64,000 bases of DNA from Chengkuizengella sediminis (GTDB lineage Bacteria; Bacillota; Bacilli; Paenibacillales; KCTC-33759). Location: NCBI RefSeq assembly GCF_010078385.1, contig NZ_SIJC01000005.1, positions 124,001 to 188,000 on the forward strand. Reading direction: 5' to 3'. Positions within the stretch are counted from its first letter, which is position 1. Each line of letters starts with the position of its first letter. A program made the translations under genes and the position numbers. Of this stretch, positions 35,402 to 46,091 are shown one piece after another. The notes beneath the pieces are model-generated. The model worked only from the letters and a program-made list of their open reading frames with translations. It had not been told where the DNA came from and made no database searches.

Positions 35402-36111
35402 TATTTTCTCACCACCATTAACGTTAAATATTCCAATTCTGCTCCCTCAAGCTCCTCAACATTCGTCCATACTCTTTCTTCTTCTGAAGTCACTTTTGTT
35501 ACAACTGCTGCTTTATCTACTAGTTCCAATTCTCTTAATATGCCAATCATCATATCCAAAACTTTTGCCACTTTAATGAATACAACACAGTCATGTTCAA
35601 TTAATGCTTTTCTCATGTTCTCTACATCATTTGTAGCAGGTACGATAGCTACTTGCTCATCTCCATCTGCTAGTGGCAATCCCATTCTAGCCGCAGTTCC
35701 ATTCACAGAGGAAATACCAGGTACAACCTTGATTTGGATATCGGGGTGCAGCTCCTCAACTAAACGTTGCATATGTATAAACGTACTATAAAGCATAGGA
35801 TCGCCTTCAGTTACAAAAGCTACGTCTTTCCCTTGATTTAATTGCTCACTTACCGTTTCTACTGTTTTGTTCCATTGCTTTTCTAACGTTGATTTATCCT
35901 TAGTCATTGGAAAAATCAACCCTACCATTTCTTTTTCCAACGGATTAATATATTGCTCAGTAATCGCTAAAGCGTAACTTTTACTTCCTGATCTCTTTTT
36001 TGGATAAGCAATAACAGGAGATTCCTTCAGAATGCGAAATGCTTTTACTGTAATCAATTCAGGATCTCCAGGACCCATGCCAATACCATATAATGTGCCT
36101 AAATTACTCAA
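35401..36111 (-). CDS. cbiL: Precorrin-2 C20-methyltransferase
   Basis: 236 residues. [53 protein letters not shown] and [20 protein letters not shown] are CbiL/CobI marks. TTG 36111 has an ideal GGAGG inside the end of cbiET and overlaps it by 8 bp. Confidence 0.93.
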   Translation of the reverse strand: MSNLGTLYGIGMGPGDPELITVKAFRILKESPVIAYPKKRSGSKSYALAITEQYINPLEKEMVGLIFPMTKDKSTLEKQWNKTVETVSEQLNQGKDVAFVTEGDPMLYSTFIHMQRLVEELHPDIQIKVVPGISSVNGTAARMGLPLADGDEQVAIVPATNDVENMRKALIEHDCVVFIKVAKVLDMMIGILRELELVDKAAVVTKVTSEEERVWTNVEELEGAELEYLTLMVVRK

Positions 36112-37321
36112 TTCCCGTATCCTCCTCTTCTCTAAACGCTGTGATGATATATATAGGATTCAGTGCATCAAACCGATTCATATGTAAGATAGGTTTACTT
36201 CTTGAAATCTGAGCCATTGTAATATCAGTCTTAAATCCTTCCTCTTTAAAAGCTTGACTAGCTTCATACAATGTTTCGATTGTGGCGGCGTTTAAAACGA
36301 TTCTTCCATCTTGTTTTAAACGATTGCAGCATATACTTAGTAGTTTCTTCAGCTCTCCACCACTGCCTCCTATAAATACAGCATCCGGATCAGGAAAGTC
36401 CTCTAACCCTTCTGGAGCTTTGTTATGTTGGACAGTCATATCTACTCGGAACTTTTTCATATTTTCCAAACAATTTTCTAAATCCTTTTCATTTTTTTCT
36501 ATAGCATATACTTCTCCATCTTTTGCAATTCGACCCGCTTCAATGCCAACTGAACCAGTACATGTCCCAATATCCCAAACTGTACTTGTAGGTTTTAGTG
36601 CCATATTCATTAAACTTAAAACACGTACTTCTTTTTTCGTAATTAACCCTTTATCTGGCTTTCTTTGTGAAAATTCATGATCGGCAATCCCCATTGTCCA
36701 AGAAGGGCCCTTAAATTGTTTCGCTAAAATCACTACGTTTAATTTTGAAAAAGTGGAATCCTTCATTTCCTCCAGTTCATACCATCCTGTTTTTTCATCT
36801 GTACTTCCCAAATTTTCTGCTACAAACGCTCGATATTCTGTCATACCAAAGTTCAATAAATATTTGGCTATGGCTTGAGGGTTGTTCATATCATCCGTTA
36901 ATAAAATCACATTCTCTTTCCCATCAATGCGCTGAGCAAGTCCTTTCATACTTCTACCATGAATACTTGCACAATGAGCATTTTGCCAACTCTCGCCCAC
37001 TTTTGCATAAGCAAGTTGAATCGAACTCAGATTAGGATAAATTTCCACTTCCATTTTTTTAGATAAATATCCACCAATCCCATAAAATAAAGGATCACCT
37101 GAAGCAAGTACAACGACTTTTTTATCACTAGATTTAATTAGCTGAACTAAATGGCTTAACCCGCCTTTAATTGCTAATGTTTCCCCTATATAATCTTCAA
37201 AAAAAGATAATTGCCTTTCGCCACCTACTAGCAGTTCACTTTCGTAAATCCACTTCTGGTAAATGGGCAACAAGCTCTCTTTTCCGTTATCACCAATCCC
37301 AATAATTTTAATTAAGCTCAT
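36104..37321 (-). CDS. cbiET: Fused precorrin methyltransferase/decarboxylase CbiE-CbiT
   Basis: 405 residues. Residues 1-200 are CbiE ([37 protein letters not shown]); residues 215-405 are CbiT ([36 protein letters not shown], with the SAM motif, and [13 protein letters not shown]). The fusion is the CobL arrangement. Methylates C5 and C15 and decarboxylates the C12 side chain. Confidence 0.92.
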   Translation of the reverse strand: MSLIKIIGIGDNGKESLLPIYQKWIYESELLVGGERQLSFFEDYIGETLAIKGGLSHLVQLIKSSDKKVVVLASGDPLFYGIGGYLSKKMEVEIYPNLSSIQLAYAKVGESWQNAHCASIHGRSMKGLAQRIDGKENVILLTDDMNNPQAIAKYLLNFGMTEYRAFVAENLGSTDEKTGWYELEEMKDSTFSKLNVVILAKQFKGPSWTMGIADHEFSQRKPDKGLITKKEVRVLSLMNMALKPTSTVWDIGTCTGSVGIEAGRIAKDGEVYAIEKNEKDLENCLENMKKFRVDMTVQHNKAPEGLEDFPDPDAVFIGGSGGELKKLLSICCNRLKQDGRIVLNAATIETLYEASQAFKEEGFKTDITMAQISRSKPILHMNRFDALNPIYIITAFREEEDTGIE

Positions 37322-37327
37322 ACAATC

Positions 37328-38434
37328 TCATCCTTTAATCGTTTTCCTACCTAGTAAAACACCTTTTAAAGTGCTGATTACAGTTTCAACCTCCATATCG
37401 CCATTGACTTCCTTTAAGCTGGATAAACAACAATACTCACACAATGTATCAAAAAATAGTTTGTTGTTCTGCTCTAACATCATGTCACCAACTTGTGAGG
37501 CTGTATTCGCTGTTTTTATATTTTTTAATGTTGTTTCATCCACATTACATTCTGCGGCTACTTTGGCAAGAAAGTTAAAATCTATTGGAGCACTTTTGGA
37601 ATGAACCATCATCACACCGTTTGCCACTTTTGAGAATTTACCCATCATACCAACCAGTGTCACCTTTTTCACTTTTTTATTTTTGCATGTTTTTAAAGTG
37701 AAACCTATGAAGTCCCCCATTTCGATAAAAGCTTCCTCAGATAAATCGGGATATAACTCCATTCCGAATTTTTCACTTCTTCCGCCTGTAGCTAAAATAA
37801 GATGTTCACAACCTGTTGTCACTGCAACATTGATGGCATGTGCAATACTCGCTTTGAATGCTGAGGTTGAAAACGGTACGACTGTACCTCTAGTCCCTAA
37901 AATTGAAATTCCACCAAGAATCCCTAATCTTGCATTTAAGGTTTTTTTGGCGATTTCCTCACCTTCAGGAACCGAAATTTCGACTCGAACCCCTTTTTGT
38001 ATTTCAAATTGTTGTAATAGAGTCTGGGTCACTTCTATGATCATTTTATGAGGTACAGGATTAATTGCCGCTTTACCCACCTCAACTGGTAAACCTGGTT
38101 TGGTTACTCTACCAACACCGATCCCACCATCCAGTTCAATTCCCGAGTCCTTAATCCAAGAAACAGTAGAAAGAATCAAAGCACCATGCGTTGCATCAGG
38201 GTCGTCTCCGCCATCCTTTATCGTTCCGGCAGTTGCTGTTTCCTCATTAAACTCACAAGTAGACATATCAAAGGAAACTTGCTTCCCAATAGGCAAAGTA
38301 ATGGTCGCTTCCTTTTGTTTTTCCTGAAAAATCAATGCAGTTAAAGCTGCTTTCGTCGCAGCTGTTGCACAAGCACCTGTTGTATATCCATGACGCATGT
38401 CTTTGGGATCTTTCTTTGTTTCTTTTTTCTTCAT
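37328..38434 (-). CDS. cbiD: Cobalt-precorrin-5B C1-methyltransferase
   Basis: 368 residues. CbiD marks: MRHGYTTGACATAATKAAL, GGDDPDATHGALI, GIGVGRVTKPGLPVEVGKAAINPVP, GILGGISILGTRGTV and LATGGRSE. No homolog in the aerobic pathway, so this gene shows the oxygen-independent route. Confidence 0.95.
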   Translation of the reverse strand: MKKKETKKDPKDMRHGYTTGACATAATKAALTALIFQEKQKEATITLPIGKQVSFDMSTCEFNEETATAGTIKDGGDDPDATHGALILSTVSWIKDSGIELDGGIGVGRVTKPGLPVEVGKAAINPVPHKMIIEVTQTLLQQFEIQKGVRVEISVPEGEEIAKKTLNARLGILGGISILGTRGTVVPFSTSAFKASIAHAINVAVTTGCEHLILATGGRSEKFGMELYPDLSEEAFIEMGDFIGFTLKTCKNKKVKKVTLVGMMGKFSKVANGVMMVHSKSAPIDFNFLAKVAAECNVDETTLKNIKTANTASQVGDMMLEQNNKLFFDTLCEYCCLSSLKEVNGDMEVETVISTLKGVLLGRKTIKG

Positions 38435-38437
38435 ATA

Positions 38438-39088
38438 TTACACCTGCCGAACAGCCATCAATGATATTGCATTTAATGCGGCCACCGTCACAGCACTTCC
38501 ACCTTTTCTTCCGATATTTGTAATGAAAGGAATATCTAATTTAGCTAATTCTTCTTTAGATTCAGCAGCAGAAACAAAACCTACAGGCATCCCGATCACA
38601 AGCCCTGGTTTCGCTTCCCCATTTTTCACTAAACGGATTAATTCTAGTAAGGCTGTAGGTGCATTTCCGATCGCAAAAATACCACCTTCAGCTTCCTTAA
38701 TTGCTTTTCGCATCGATATAATGGCTCTTGTCGTGTTTAATCGTTTCGCTTCCTCCATCACATCTTCATCCGATATGTATACTCTGACTTCAGATCCGAA
38801 CTTTTCAAGTCTGGGTTTGCTAATGCCAACCTGAACCATTTGAACGTCTGCTACTACGATTTCCCCATTTTGCACGGCTTTAATACCCGCCTGTACCGCA
38901 GTTGGGTGAAACAATACACTTCTACCTAAGTCGAAATCGGCTGAGGCATGAATAACACGTTGTACGACTGGATATTGCTCTTCTGTAAAAGAGTGTTCCC
39001 CTAATTCTTCTGTAATCATTTCAAAGCTTTTTCCTTCTATTTCTTGTGGTTGTACTGTTAGTGGTTTAAATTCCGTTTTAAAATCCAT
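38438..39088 (-). CDS. cbiC: Cobalt-precorrin-8 methylmutase
   Basis: 216 residues, RBS AAAGGAGG. VIHASADFDLGRSVLFHP (catalytic His), AGIKAVQNGEIVVADVQMVQVGI, FAIGNAPTALLELI and VIGMPVGFVSAAESKEEL. Moves the methyl group from C11 to C12. Confidence 0.94.
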   Translation of the reverse strand: MDFKTEFKPLTVQPQEIEGKSFEMITEELGEHSFTEEQYPVVQRVIHASADFDLGRSVLFHPTAVQAGIKAVQNGEIVVADVQMVQVGISKPRLEKFGSEVRVYISDEDVMEEAKRLNTTRAIISMRKAIKEAEGGIFAIGNAPTALLELIRLVKNGEAKPGLVIGMPVGFVSAAESKEELAKLDIPFITNIGRKGGSAVTVAALNAISLMAVRQV

Positions 39089-39854
39089 GCTTAAGTTCCT
39101 CCTTTATATAGTTCAATATGTTTGCAAAATCAGAAAATTTAGTTCCGTATTGAATTTTTGGCCTTGTGATCATAATCGTTTCAATTCCCATTTCTAACGC
39201 AGTTTCCACCTTTTCGTCCACAGCTCCAACCTTTCCACTTTCTTTCGTAATCATGACATTGACCTTATAAAGATCGTAAAGTGCATTGTTTAATTTTTTT
39301 GAAAATGGACCTTGCATAGCGATGATATTTTTTTGTTGTATACCTAACTCTTCACACTTTTCCAAATTGTCTTTACGAGGTAACATCCGAGTTACCAATG
39401 TGGTATCAGGCAGGTCAATTAGTTTATCTGTAAATGTTTTTAACGTTTTACTGCCTGTAGTTAACATGACAACTCCTTGCTTTTGAGCTGCTAATTCTGC
39501 CGCCTGTTCATATGTTTCAACTTTATGCAGTAATGAATGTCGTGTAAACTCTAAACCTTCTCTTTCAAAACGAACATACGTGATTCTACTTTGTTCTGCA
39601 CAATGAATCGCGTTTTTTGAAGCCTCTTCCGCATACGGATGACTTGCATCTACGATCATTTGAATATTTTTTTCTTTGACCAATTCCATCATCGCATCTG
39701 ATGATAGTCTTCCAACTAAAACTGGTAAATCTACTTCTCGCATTGAAATCGCTGCATTTTCTGTGACAACCGTTGTTATTAAGGGGATATCCATCTCTTT
39801 CATTTGCAAAGCTAATTCTCTTGCATCACTTGTCCCTGCTAGAACTAAGATCAT
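39078..39854 (-). CDS. cbiJ: Cobalt-precorrin-6A reductase
   Basis: 258 residues with the start at ATG 39854 behind GGGAG; a start at 39875, fused to the cbiX stop (TAAATG), is also possible. Seen: MILVLAGTSDARELALQM (nucleotide loop), MIVDASHPYAEEASKNA and TKESGKVGAVDEKVETALEMG. Reduces C18-C19 of precorrin-6A. Confidence 0.9.
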   Translation of the reverse strand: MILVLAGTSDARELALQMKEMDIPLITTVVTENAAISMREVDLPVLVGRLSSDAMMELVKEKNIQMIVDASHPYAEEASKNAIHCAEQSRITYVRFEREGLEFTRHSLLHKVETYEQAAELAAQKQGVVMLTTGSKTLKTFTDKLIDLPDTTLVTRMLPRKDNLEKCEELGIQQKNIIAMQGPFSKKLNNALYDLYKVNVMITKESGKVGAVDEKVETALEMGIETIMITRPKIQYGTKFSDFANILNYIKEELKHGF

Positions 39855-39875
39855 TTTGGTAATATCTCCCTTCAT

Positions 39876-40736
39876 TTAAGCATGGTGGTGATGATGGTCG
39901 TGGTCATGATCATGATGATGGTGATGATCAATATGTTTCATCGCATCTAAACGGTATGTACAGTTATCACAATTCATCTTCACTTCACCCCGTAACCCTT
40001 CGTTTACTCTCTCTATTAGAACTTCTTTCAAATTCGAATGAAATCCAAAGTATTCACCTAGTTGAAACTGATGATTTTCATATTTTTGTTGATAGGATTT
40101 CACCATATCTTCCATTCTTTTAATTAAAATACCTGTAAACAAGAAATACGGAAGTATAACTACATTTTTCGCTCCAAGTTTTAAACAACGTTCTATTCCT
40201 TCATCCATTGATGGGAACGTAACCCCAATAAATGCTGTTTCAACCCATTTCACTTTCATCTTTTCCCAAAACAAACGAGAGATTTTGTAAACATCACTAT
40301 TTGCGTCTGGTTCACTACTCCCTCTTCCTACAATTAATACCGCTGTTTCTTCTTGAATCTCTTTTCCATTCATCTCAACGACATCTTGAAAACGTTCATT
40401 TAATATATCAATGACAAGATCATGTACTCCAATGGGTCTCCCATACACAAAATGAACCTTTGGATATTGTTCTTTTGCTTCATCAATCGCTGCTGGAATA
40501 TGGATCTTAGAGTGCCCTGCACCTAATAAGATAATTGGGATTACAACAACCTTCGTTGCTCCTTTATCAATACAAAGGTCTATTCCTTGATTGATATTTG
40601 GTTTTTCAAACTCTAAAAAACAAGTTTCTACTATCGGTGTATGAATACGTGGCAGCATATTTTTTATAAAAGTTCTAACCTCATCATTACCTTCTTTATC
40701 TCTACTTCCATGACCCACAAATAATACAGCTTCCAT
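39876..40736 (-). CDS. cbiX: Sirohydrochlorin cobaltochelatase, long form
   Basis: 286 residues in two CbiX units (AVLFVGHGSRDKEGNDEV... and AVLIVGRGSSEPDANSDV...), then VKMNCDNCTYR, an MxCxxC motif known to carry a [4Fe-4S] cluster in Bacillus CbiX, and a His/Asp-rich tail (13 His of the last 19 residues), for metal storage. Inserts Co into sirohydrochlorin, the first committed step. Confidence 0.93.
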   Translation of the reverse strand: MEAVLFVGHGSRDKEGNDEVRTFIKNMLPRIHTPIVETCFLEFEKPNINQGIDLCIDKGATKVVVIPIILLGAGHSKIHIPAAIDEAKEQYPKVHFVYGRPIGVHDLVIDILNERFQDVVEMNGKEIQEETAVLIVGRGSSEPDANSDVYKISRLFWEKMKVKWVETAFIGVTFPSMDEGIERCLKLGAKNVVILPYFLFTGILIKRMEDMVKSYQQKYENHQFQLGEYFGFHSNLKEVLIERVNEGLRGEVKMNCDNCTYRLDAMKHIDHHHHHDHDHDHHHHHA

Positions 40737-40770
40737 GATTAATACCTCCCATGATTTCTTTCCTTTTATA

Positions 40771-42429
40771 TTACTCTCCGCATATGACTTGTTCTGTCAC
40801 TAATACAGGTACATCACGATATGTAAAACCTTCAATTTCTTTCACACGTTTAAAATATTTATGGAATCGCTCGTTTGGAAAACCGTCATTGGCATATCCC
40901 TGCACAATTCGTTCAATTATATCTACAATTTTTTCTTTTTCAATACCTTCTGCCACAGGTTGTGCCGCATGAGCTGTTCTTCCTATTGTTTTTGCTCCTA
41001 AAAACAAATCAAACTTACCTTTGCGGAACACAATTCCAATATCTTCTTTGACTGCGCCATAACAAGCCATCGCACACCCGTTAAAACCAATTTTTATTTC
41101 TTTAGGTGTTTTTAAACCATCAATACGTTTATGTATCTCATTTACATATGGAATAGATTCATCCTTTTCCTCATCACAGAAATCACATGCTTTCACTTGA
41201 GCTACATCCCCGATGGGAGCTAGCAACAGCCCTTCATTTTTCAAGCGATTTGTTACCCTATCTGGGTGACTGGTAGGTACTCGTAGTAGAATTTGATGGT
41301 GTGGTGTATATTCTATTTCTCCTTTTTCATCAGCGATTTCTGCAATCAGCTTCATTTGTTTAGCCGTAAATTTCTTGTTTGCGATCCCTGAGCTTATTGC
41401 AAATTCTAAAATCGATTCCTGTTGAAAAACAGCTTTCTCCACCTTAGCATCTTCTTTGTTTAAAATTGGGGCAATTTCTATTTCTTGATTTTGCTGCAAA
41501 GTCCGTAAGGCCTCAGTCGCTAAAGTTAGAGGAGCTGTTCCCTCCTTTTGTTTTTCTTCTAATGATAGATTATCGTTTTCTGAAGGATATAAAGCTTGTT
41601 CCTGTGTTAAAGACCAGGGTTCATTTTCTTTTTTTAATCGCTCATGTGGTTTAAGCTGTTGTTCATTACGATCCAATGTGTATTTTCTTTGATAACCTCT
41701 TGGTGTAATCATTTTCCCATCATATAAAAATGTAGTAGAATTTCCGATAATAACGGTTGTTAACATACCAATATCAAACTCTAACATTTTTTCTAAAGTA
41801 GTTATCTGCACATATTCACGATCACGATAAGCACTTTTCACTAAACCTACAGGGGTATTAGGAGCACGATATTTTAATAATATGTTTTGTGCTTCAATAA
41901 TTTGTCTCGTTCTTCTTCCACTTCTAGGATTATATAAAGCGATGACAAAATCCGCAGATCCTGCTGCATCTATTCGTTTTTCAATTCGTTCCCATGGTGT
42001 TAAATGGTCACTTAAACTAATCGTACAAGCATCGTGCATAATCGGAGCACCTAATAATGAAGCACAGGAATTAATGGCGGAAATACCTGGGATGACTTCA
42101 ACTCCTACACCTTCTGTTTCATTCCAACCTTTTTCTATTAAAACTTCATAAATCAGTCCAGCCATACCATAAACTCCTGCATCCCCACTGGAAATAACCG
42201 CTACTTTTTTACCAGCCTCTGCTTGTTTTACCGCTTCCTGTGCACGACTTACTTCTTCCGTCATACCTGTTCTAACGATTTCTTGATTTATGAGCAAATC
42301 ACGAATTAAATCAACGTACGTGTTGTATCCAATAATGACATCACTTTCTTGTATCGCTTCACGTGCTCTTTTTGTGATATGCTCAAAACTACCTGGACCA
42401 AATCCGATAACTAATAGTTTACCTTTCAT
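40771..42429 (-). CDS. cbiH: Precorrin-3B C17-methyltransferase fused to an Fe-S domain (CbiH60 type)
   Basis: 552 residues. Residues 1-245 are CbiH (LLVIGFGPGSFEHITKRA, SSGDAGVYGMAGL, VIPGISAINSCASLLGAP). After a linker, residues 350-540 are a siroheme-type ferredoxin/sulfite reductase half with CDFCDEE and FNGCAMACYGA, which would hold a [4Fe-4S] cluster. This matches CbiH60 of Bacillus megaterium, which methylates C17 and makes the delta-lactone of cobalt-factor IV in the ring contraction. First structural gene behind the riboswitch. Confidence 0.92.
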   Translation of the reverse strand: MKGKLLVIGFGPGSFEHITKRAREAIQESDVIIGYNTYVDLIRDLLINQEIVRTGMTEEVSRAQEAVKQAEAGKKVAVISSGDAGVYGMAGLIYEVLIEKGWNETEGVGVEVIPGISAINSCASLLGAPIMHDACTISLSDHLTPWERIEKRIDAAGSADFVIALYNPRSGRRTRQIIEAQNILLKYRAPNTPVGLVKSAYRDREYVQITTLEKMLEFDIGMLTTVIIGNSTTFLYDGKMITPRGYQRKYTLDRNEQQLKPHERLKKENEPWSLTQEQALYPSENDNLSLEEKQKEGTAPLTLATEALRTLQQNQEIEIAPILNKEDAKVEKAVFQQESILEFAISSGIANKKFTAKQMKLIAEIADEKGEIEYTPHHQILLRVPTSHPDRVTNRLKNEGLLLAPIGDVAQVKACDFCDEEKDESIPYVNEIHKRIDGLKTPKEIKIGFNGCAMACYGAVKEDIGIVFRKGKFDLFLGAKTIGRTAHAAQPVAEGIEKEKIVDIIERIVQGYANDGFPNERFHKYFKRVKEIEGFTYRDVPVLVTEQVICGE

Positions 42430-42568
42430 CTCACATTCCTCCTTTATTTAAACGTAATTGTTGTTTAAGTCACTTCTATAAATCGTTATGCTTAAGTTAT
42501 TCTTTAAGATCATATTCGAAAATATATAAACTACCACTAATTGGATTAATCCAACATTCATTTAATAC

Positions 42569-42606
42569 AAAAAAAGCACTTCTACAATTAAATCGTAGAA
42601 AGTGCT
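42569..42606 (-). terminator. Riboswitch-controlled intrinsic terminator
   Basis: GCACTTtCTAC, loop GATTTAATT, GTAGAAGTGC, then seven T on the minus strand. It stands between the riboswitch and cbiH, so B12 binding would stop transcription here. Confidence 0.75.
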
Positions 42607-42688
42607 AAATTATCTCTGGAATGGAACAAAAATCTACCAGTCTCATTATACACCTCCCTATCCTCGTAGGTTCATATTAGTGTTACAG

Positions 42689-42862
42689 AAAATGGCAGGT
42701 CTCCTGACTAATGGATCATCGTATGTACTGAATGTTTGATTCAGTTACTTAAGCCTTCCCATTATTATAGTGGCTTAAGTCTACTCTCCAATTACAGTGG
42801 CGGGACCGTGACGGATTTAAACCGTTCTTCCCTATTAAGGAACGAATCAACGTTCCACCAAT
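42689..42862 (-). ncRNA. Cobalamin riboswitch
   Basis: On the minus strand: a 5' stem, GGGAAGAACGGTTTAAATCC, GTCACGGTCCCGCCACTGTA (the B12-box CCACTGTA type), a long P-region around GCTTAAGCC-like pairs, GATCCATTAGTCAGGAGACC and TGCC. These conserved blocks in this order are diagnostic. It controls the whole cbi cluster. Confidence 0.92.
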
Positions 42863-42896
42863 TTCAATAGTATTCAATTGTTTAAACATCAAATTC

Positions 42897-42925
42897 ATTA
42901 TAAAGAAATGTTACTATTCTGTCTA
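42897..42925 (-). promoter_or_regulatory. Sigma-A promoter of the cobalamin operon
   Basis: TAGACA (42920-42925), 17-bp spacer, TATAAT (42897-42902) on the minus strand. Transcription would begin close to the riboswitch 5' end. Confidence 0.6.
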
Positions 42926-43035
42926 TGATTAAATCATATATTAAATCTATTAATTTTTAAAACAGGTATTTCACATCATTTGTCGAATATAAAAATGCGC
43001 AATTACTATACACATAAGACTTGGAGTGAATACAA

Positions 43036-43662
43036 ATGAATTTTAATCCATGGGTTTCTATTTGGTTGAAACCACGAGCAACGATGAAGGAAGTATTTGA
43101 AAGAAAACCAAAACACACATTTTTATTAATTTATATCGGAACAATTTCCACTACGTTAAACAGAGCATCAACAAGTTATATCGGTGATGACTTTGCTACA
43201 AATATGGTCTCAATCCTTACCCTATGTTTATTTTTAACTATTATAGGTGCATTAATAACATATTTTATTGCCCCATCCATTTTACGTTGGGTAGGAACAT
43301 GGTTAGGTGGAGAAGGAGATAATACTCGAATTCGATACGCTTTATCTCATTCACTTATACCAAGTATTTATATTTTGGTTTTCACTTGGATTCCTATGTT
43401 ATTTTTGTTTGGGATTGAAAACTTTACTCTTTTAACACCAAAAATTGATAATGATCCTGTCTTATTAATGACTCTACTATTTTTTGGGTTTATACAAATT
43501 ACGTTGGGAATTTGGGAGTTTATTATCTTCCTTAAATGTTTTGGAGAAGCTCTTCAATTTTCAGCATGGAAATCACTACTAACTGTTATAATTATATTCG
43601 TAGCATTAATGGTATTGATATTCCTATTTGGTCTTTTTATTACAACGATCTCTTTCATATAA
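43036..43662 (+). CDS. Yip1-domain membrane protein
   Basis: 208 residues. NPWVSIWLKPRATMKEVFE is the usual start of bacterial YIP1 proteins. Five TM helices follow (about 25-45, 58-80, 108-130, 145-170, 182-205), with ALSHSLIPSIYILVFTWIP as the conserved loop. Bacterial members are of unknown function. It has its own terminator (43675-43705) and diverges from the cobalamin operon. Confidence 0.75.
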   Translation: MNFNPWVSIWLKPRATMKEVFERKPKHTFLLIYIGTISTTLNRASTSYIGDDFATNMVSILTLCLFLTIIGALITYFIAPSILRWVGTWLGGEGDNTRIRYALSHSLIPSIYILVFTWIPMLFLFGIENFTLLTPKIDNDPVLLMTLLFFGFIQITLGIWEFIIFLKCFGEALQFSAWKSLLTVIIIFVALMVLIFLFGLFITTISFI

Positions 43663-43674
43663 AAATAATAAATT

Positions 43675-43705
43675 AGGAGGGCTTCTTATTAAGAAGTCCT
43701 CTTTC
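43675..43705 (+). terminator. Intrinsic terminator behind the Yip1 gene
   Basis: AGGAGGgCTTCTTA/TTAAGAAGtCCTCT with CTTTC; strong stem with one mismatch. Confidence 0.65.
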
Positions 43706-43856
43706 AATTGGAAATCCTCCATTTTTTAAAATTGATAACTTGGTTGAAGTGGCAGGTTTTACCCTTTTGAATGTAAATAGCTACTCTTCCATAAATATTC
43801 ATAAATATAATATATGGGGAATATGATGTTGAGAATTCACTAGAAGGAGGAATAAA

Positions 43857-45731
43857 ATGAAGTTATTTAAAGGTTATCGTTTATGTTTTTCAGTAATGTT
43901 AATGGTGTGTTTAGTTGCAACACCACTCATTACACCCATCTTTACAGTTGTTGATGCAAATTCAGAGGTGCAAAAGAAGGATGCAGAAAAACGAATAACA
44001 TTCCGAATCGATAATGTATCTACCAAGGAACAACGAAGTGAAATTGCTAGAACGGGTGTCGTAATCGAAGAAATTGGTGAAAATCATGTCATTGTTATCG
44101 CACACCCTACAGAAGTTAAGGATTTAAAGAAATTAAATTTTCCACTAACTGAAGAAATTCCTGATCAAATGGATGCCTTAGATTTCCCTAATTCGGATGC
44201 TAACTATCACAATTATGGAGAGATGGTAGATGAGATTGATCAAGCTGCAATAGACCATCCAAATATCCTTGAAAAATTTAGTATTGGTCAAACTTACGAA
44301 GGTAGGGATCTATGGGTTGTTAAAATTAGTGATAATCCATCGGTAGATGAAGATGAAGCAGAGGTATTATACGTTGGTCTTCATCATGCTCGTGAACACT
44401 TAACCGTAGAAATGACATTGTATTTAATGGATCTGTTCACAGATCAGTATGGAACGGATGCAGAAATTACTAACTTAGTGGATAATAGAGAGATTTATCT
44501 TGTATTTAACTTAAATGCTGATGGTGGAGAATATGATGTAAGGAATGGAAGTTATGATTTCTGGCGTAAAAATCGCCAAATTAATAGTGGTTCTAGTTAT
44601 GTAGGTACAGATTTGAATCGAAATTATGGATACAATTGGGGATGTTGTGGAGGATCAAGCGGTAATACAAGTAGTGATACATACCGTGGAAGTAGTCCTT
44701 TTTCAGCTCCGGAAACAAATGCCTTGAAAAATTTTGTTGAGAGTAGAATTATCGATGGTAAGATGCAAATTACAACAGCAGTAAGTTTCCATACCTATGG
44801 AGAATTAATATTATATCCATATGGTTACACTTATACGGATGTACCGAGTGATATGACACAGGATGATCATGATGTTATGGTAACGTTAGCTAATCAGATG
44901 GCTAATATGAATGGATATACTCCTCAGCAGTCTAGTGAATTATATATAACCGATGGGGATATGACAGATTGGACTTATGGGGAACATAAAATCATGTCAT
45001 TTACGTATGAAATGTATCCTACATCATCCAATCCAGGATTTTATCCGCCAGATGAAGTGATTCAGAGAGAGACTGAGCGAAACCGTGATGCTATAGTATA
45101 CTTAACCGATAAAGCGGACTGTCCATATGATGTTATTGGCAAAGCAGCACAATATTGTGGTGGTGATGGTGGAGGAAATACTGAGATTGTATTTGAAGAT
45201 GATTTTGAAACGGATAAAGGTTGGATCTCAGATCCTAATGGAAGTGATACAGCTACAACAGGAAATTGGGAACGTGCTAATCCAAAATCTACACGTTCTA
45301 ATGGGGCGAAACAGCTAGGAACAACAACCAGTGGAAAATTTGATCTTGTTACAGGAGCAAGTAGTCGAGGGTCTTCCGCAGATAGTAACGATATTGATAA
45401 TGGAGTCACTTCTATTCAATCATCAGCAATTTCTTTACCAGCTGATGGCTCAATTACATTATCTTTCTCTTATTATTTCAGTCATGACTCTAACGCCTCT
45501 AATGATGATTTCTTCCGTGTGAATCTCGTTCACTCAAATGGAAGCGTTGTCACTTTATTTGAGAAGTCAGGTACTTCCAGCGATCAAGATGCAGTATGGT
45601 CAAATCAATCTCTTGATCTCTCGTCTTATGCTGGAGAGGATGTTCATCTTCAATTCGAAGCGGCAGATGCTGACAGTCCTAGCTTGGTAGAGGCTGGGGT
45701 AGATGATGTCAAAATCGAAAATGTACGCTAA
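43857..45731 (+). CDS. Secreted zinc carboxypeptidase (M14) with C-terminal module
   Basis: 624 residues behind GAAGGAGG. A signal peptide (1-34), a prodomain-like part, then the M14 domain: [11 protein letters not shown] gives the zinc ligands His177 and Glu180, [14 protein letters not shown] gives His312, and TYEMYP the catalytic Glu385; NADGGEYD and NRNYGYNWG are also typical. From about residue 440 ([14 protein letters not shown]) an approximately 180-residue domain follows, almost identical to that of the next gene. Probably removes C-terminal amino acids from peptides outside the cell. Confidence 0.9.
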   Translation: MKLFKGYRLCFSVMLMVCLVATPLITPIFTVVDANSEVQKKDAEKRITFRIDNVSTKEQRSEIARTGVVIEEIGENHVIVIAHPTEVKDLKKLNFPLTEEIPDQMDALDFPNSDANYHNYGEMVDEIDQAAIDHPNILEKFSIGQTYEGRDLWVVKISDNPSVDEDEAEVLYVGLHHAREHLTVEMTLYLMDLFTDQYGTDAEITNLVDNREIYLVFNLNADGGEYDVRNGSYDFWRKNRQINSGSSYVGTDLNRNYGYNWGCCGGSSGNTSSDTYRGSSPFSAPETNALKNFVESRIIDGKMQITTAVSFHTYGELILYPYGYTYTDVPSDMTQDDHDVMVTLANQMANMNGYTPQQSSELYITDGDMTDWTYGEHKIMSFTYEMYPTSSNPGFYPPDEVIQRETERNRDAIVYLTDKADCPYDVIGKAAQYCGGDGGGNTEIVFEDDFETDKGWISDPNGSDTATTGNWERANPKSTRSNGAKQLGTTTSGKFDLVTGASSRGSSADSNDIDNGVTSIQSSAISLPADGSITLSFSYYFSHDSNASNDDFFRVNLVHSNGSVVTLFEKSGTSSDQDAVWSNQSLDLSSYAGEDVHLQFEAADADSPSLVEAGVDDVKIENVR

Positions 45732-45767
45732 TCAAATAGATGAAGTAGAATAAAGAAAGCTTTTCAC

Positions 45768-45803
45768 CCTAATCTCAGAATGCTTTGGGATTAGGTTTTT
45801 TTC
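45768..45803 (+). terminator. Intrinsic terminator behind the carboxypeptidase
   Basis: CCTAATCTCA pairs with TGGGATTAGG, followed by TTTTTTT. Confidence 0.7.
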
Positions 45804-46091
45804 CGTTCTTAAAACCTTTTTTTCGTGAAGTCATCTATATCTTTCTTCTTCCCTCTTATATCTTCATATATCACTCAGAATCTATTTCAATAGTATGATC
45901 CTTGCAAATGTCCGTCTGTTGTTTTTCAACCTTTGGTTGGGTCATATATTGAATTATTAATTAAAATTGTGTAATAATATAACATTTTTATTAATATTTT
46001 GTAAAAGTGTCAAATAGGGGTTGGTTAAGGTAAATAAGTAGCCTTTTCCAGATGGCTTTTATAACAAAAAAACTATATCGGAGGGTAAGTA

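Noticed and set aside
39880-39935. Repetitive CATGATGATGGTG-type DNA, resembling a short tandem repeat or CRISPR-like run
   Set aside because: It encodes the His/Asp-rich tail of CbiX; there is no spacer structure.
30956-42429. Many plus-strand frames of 60-217 codons opposite the cbi genes
   Set aside because: All lie antisense within well-supported genes and have no ribosome sites or domains.
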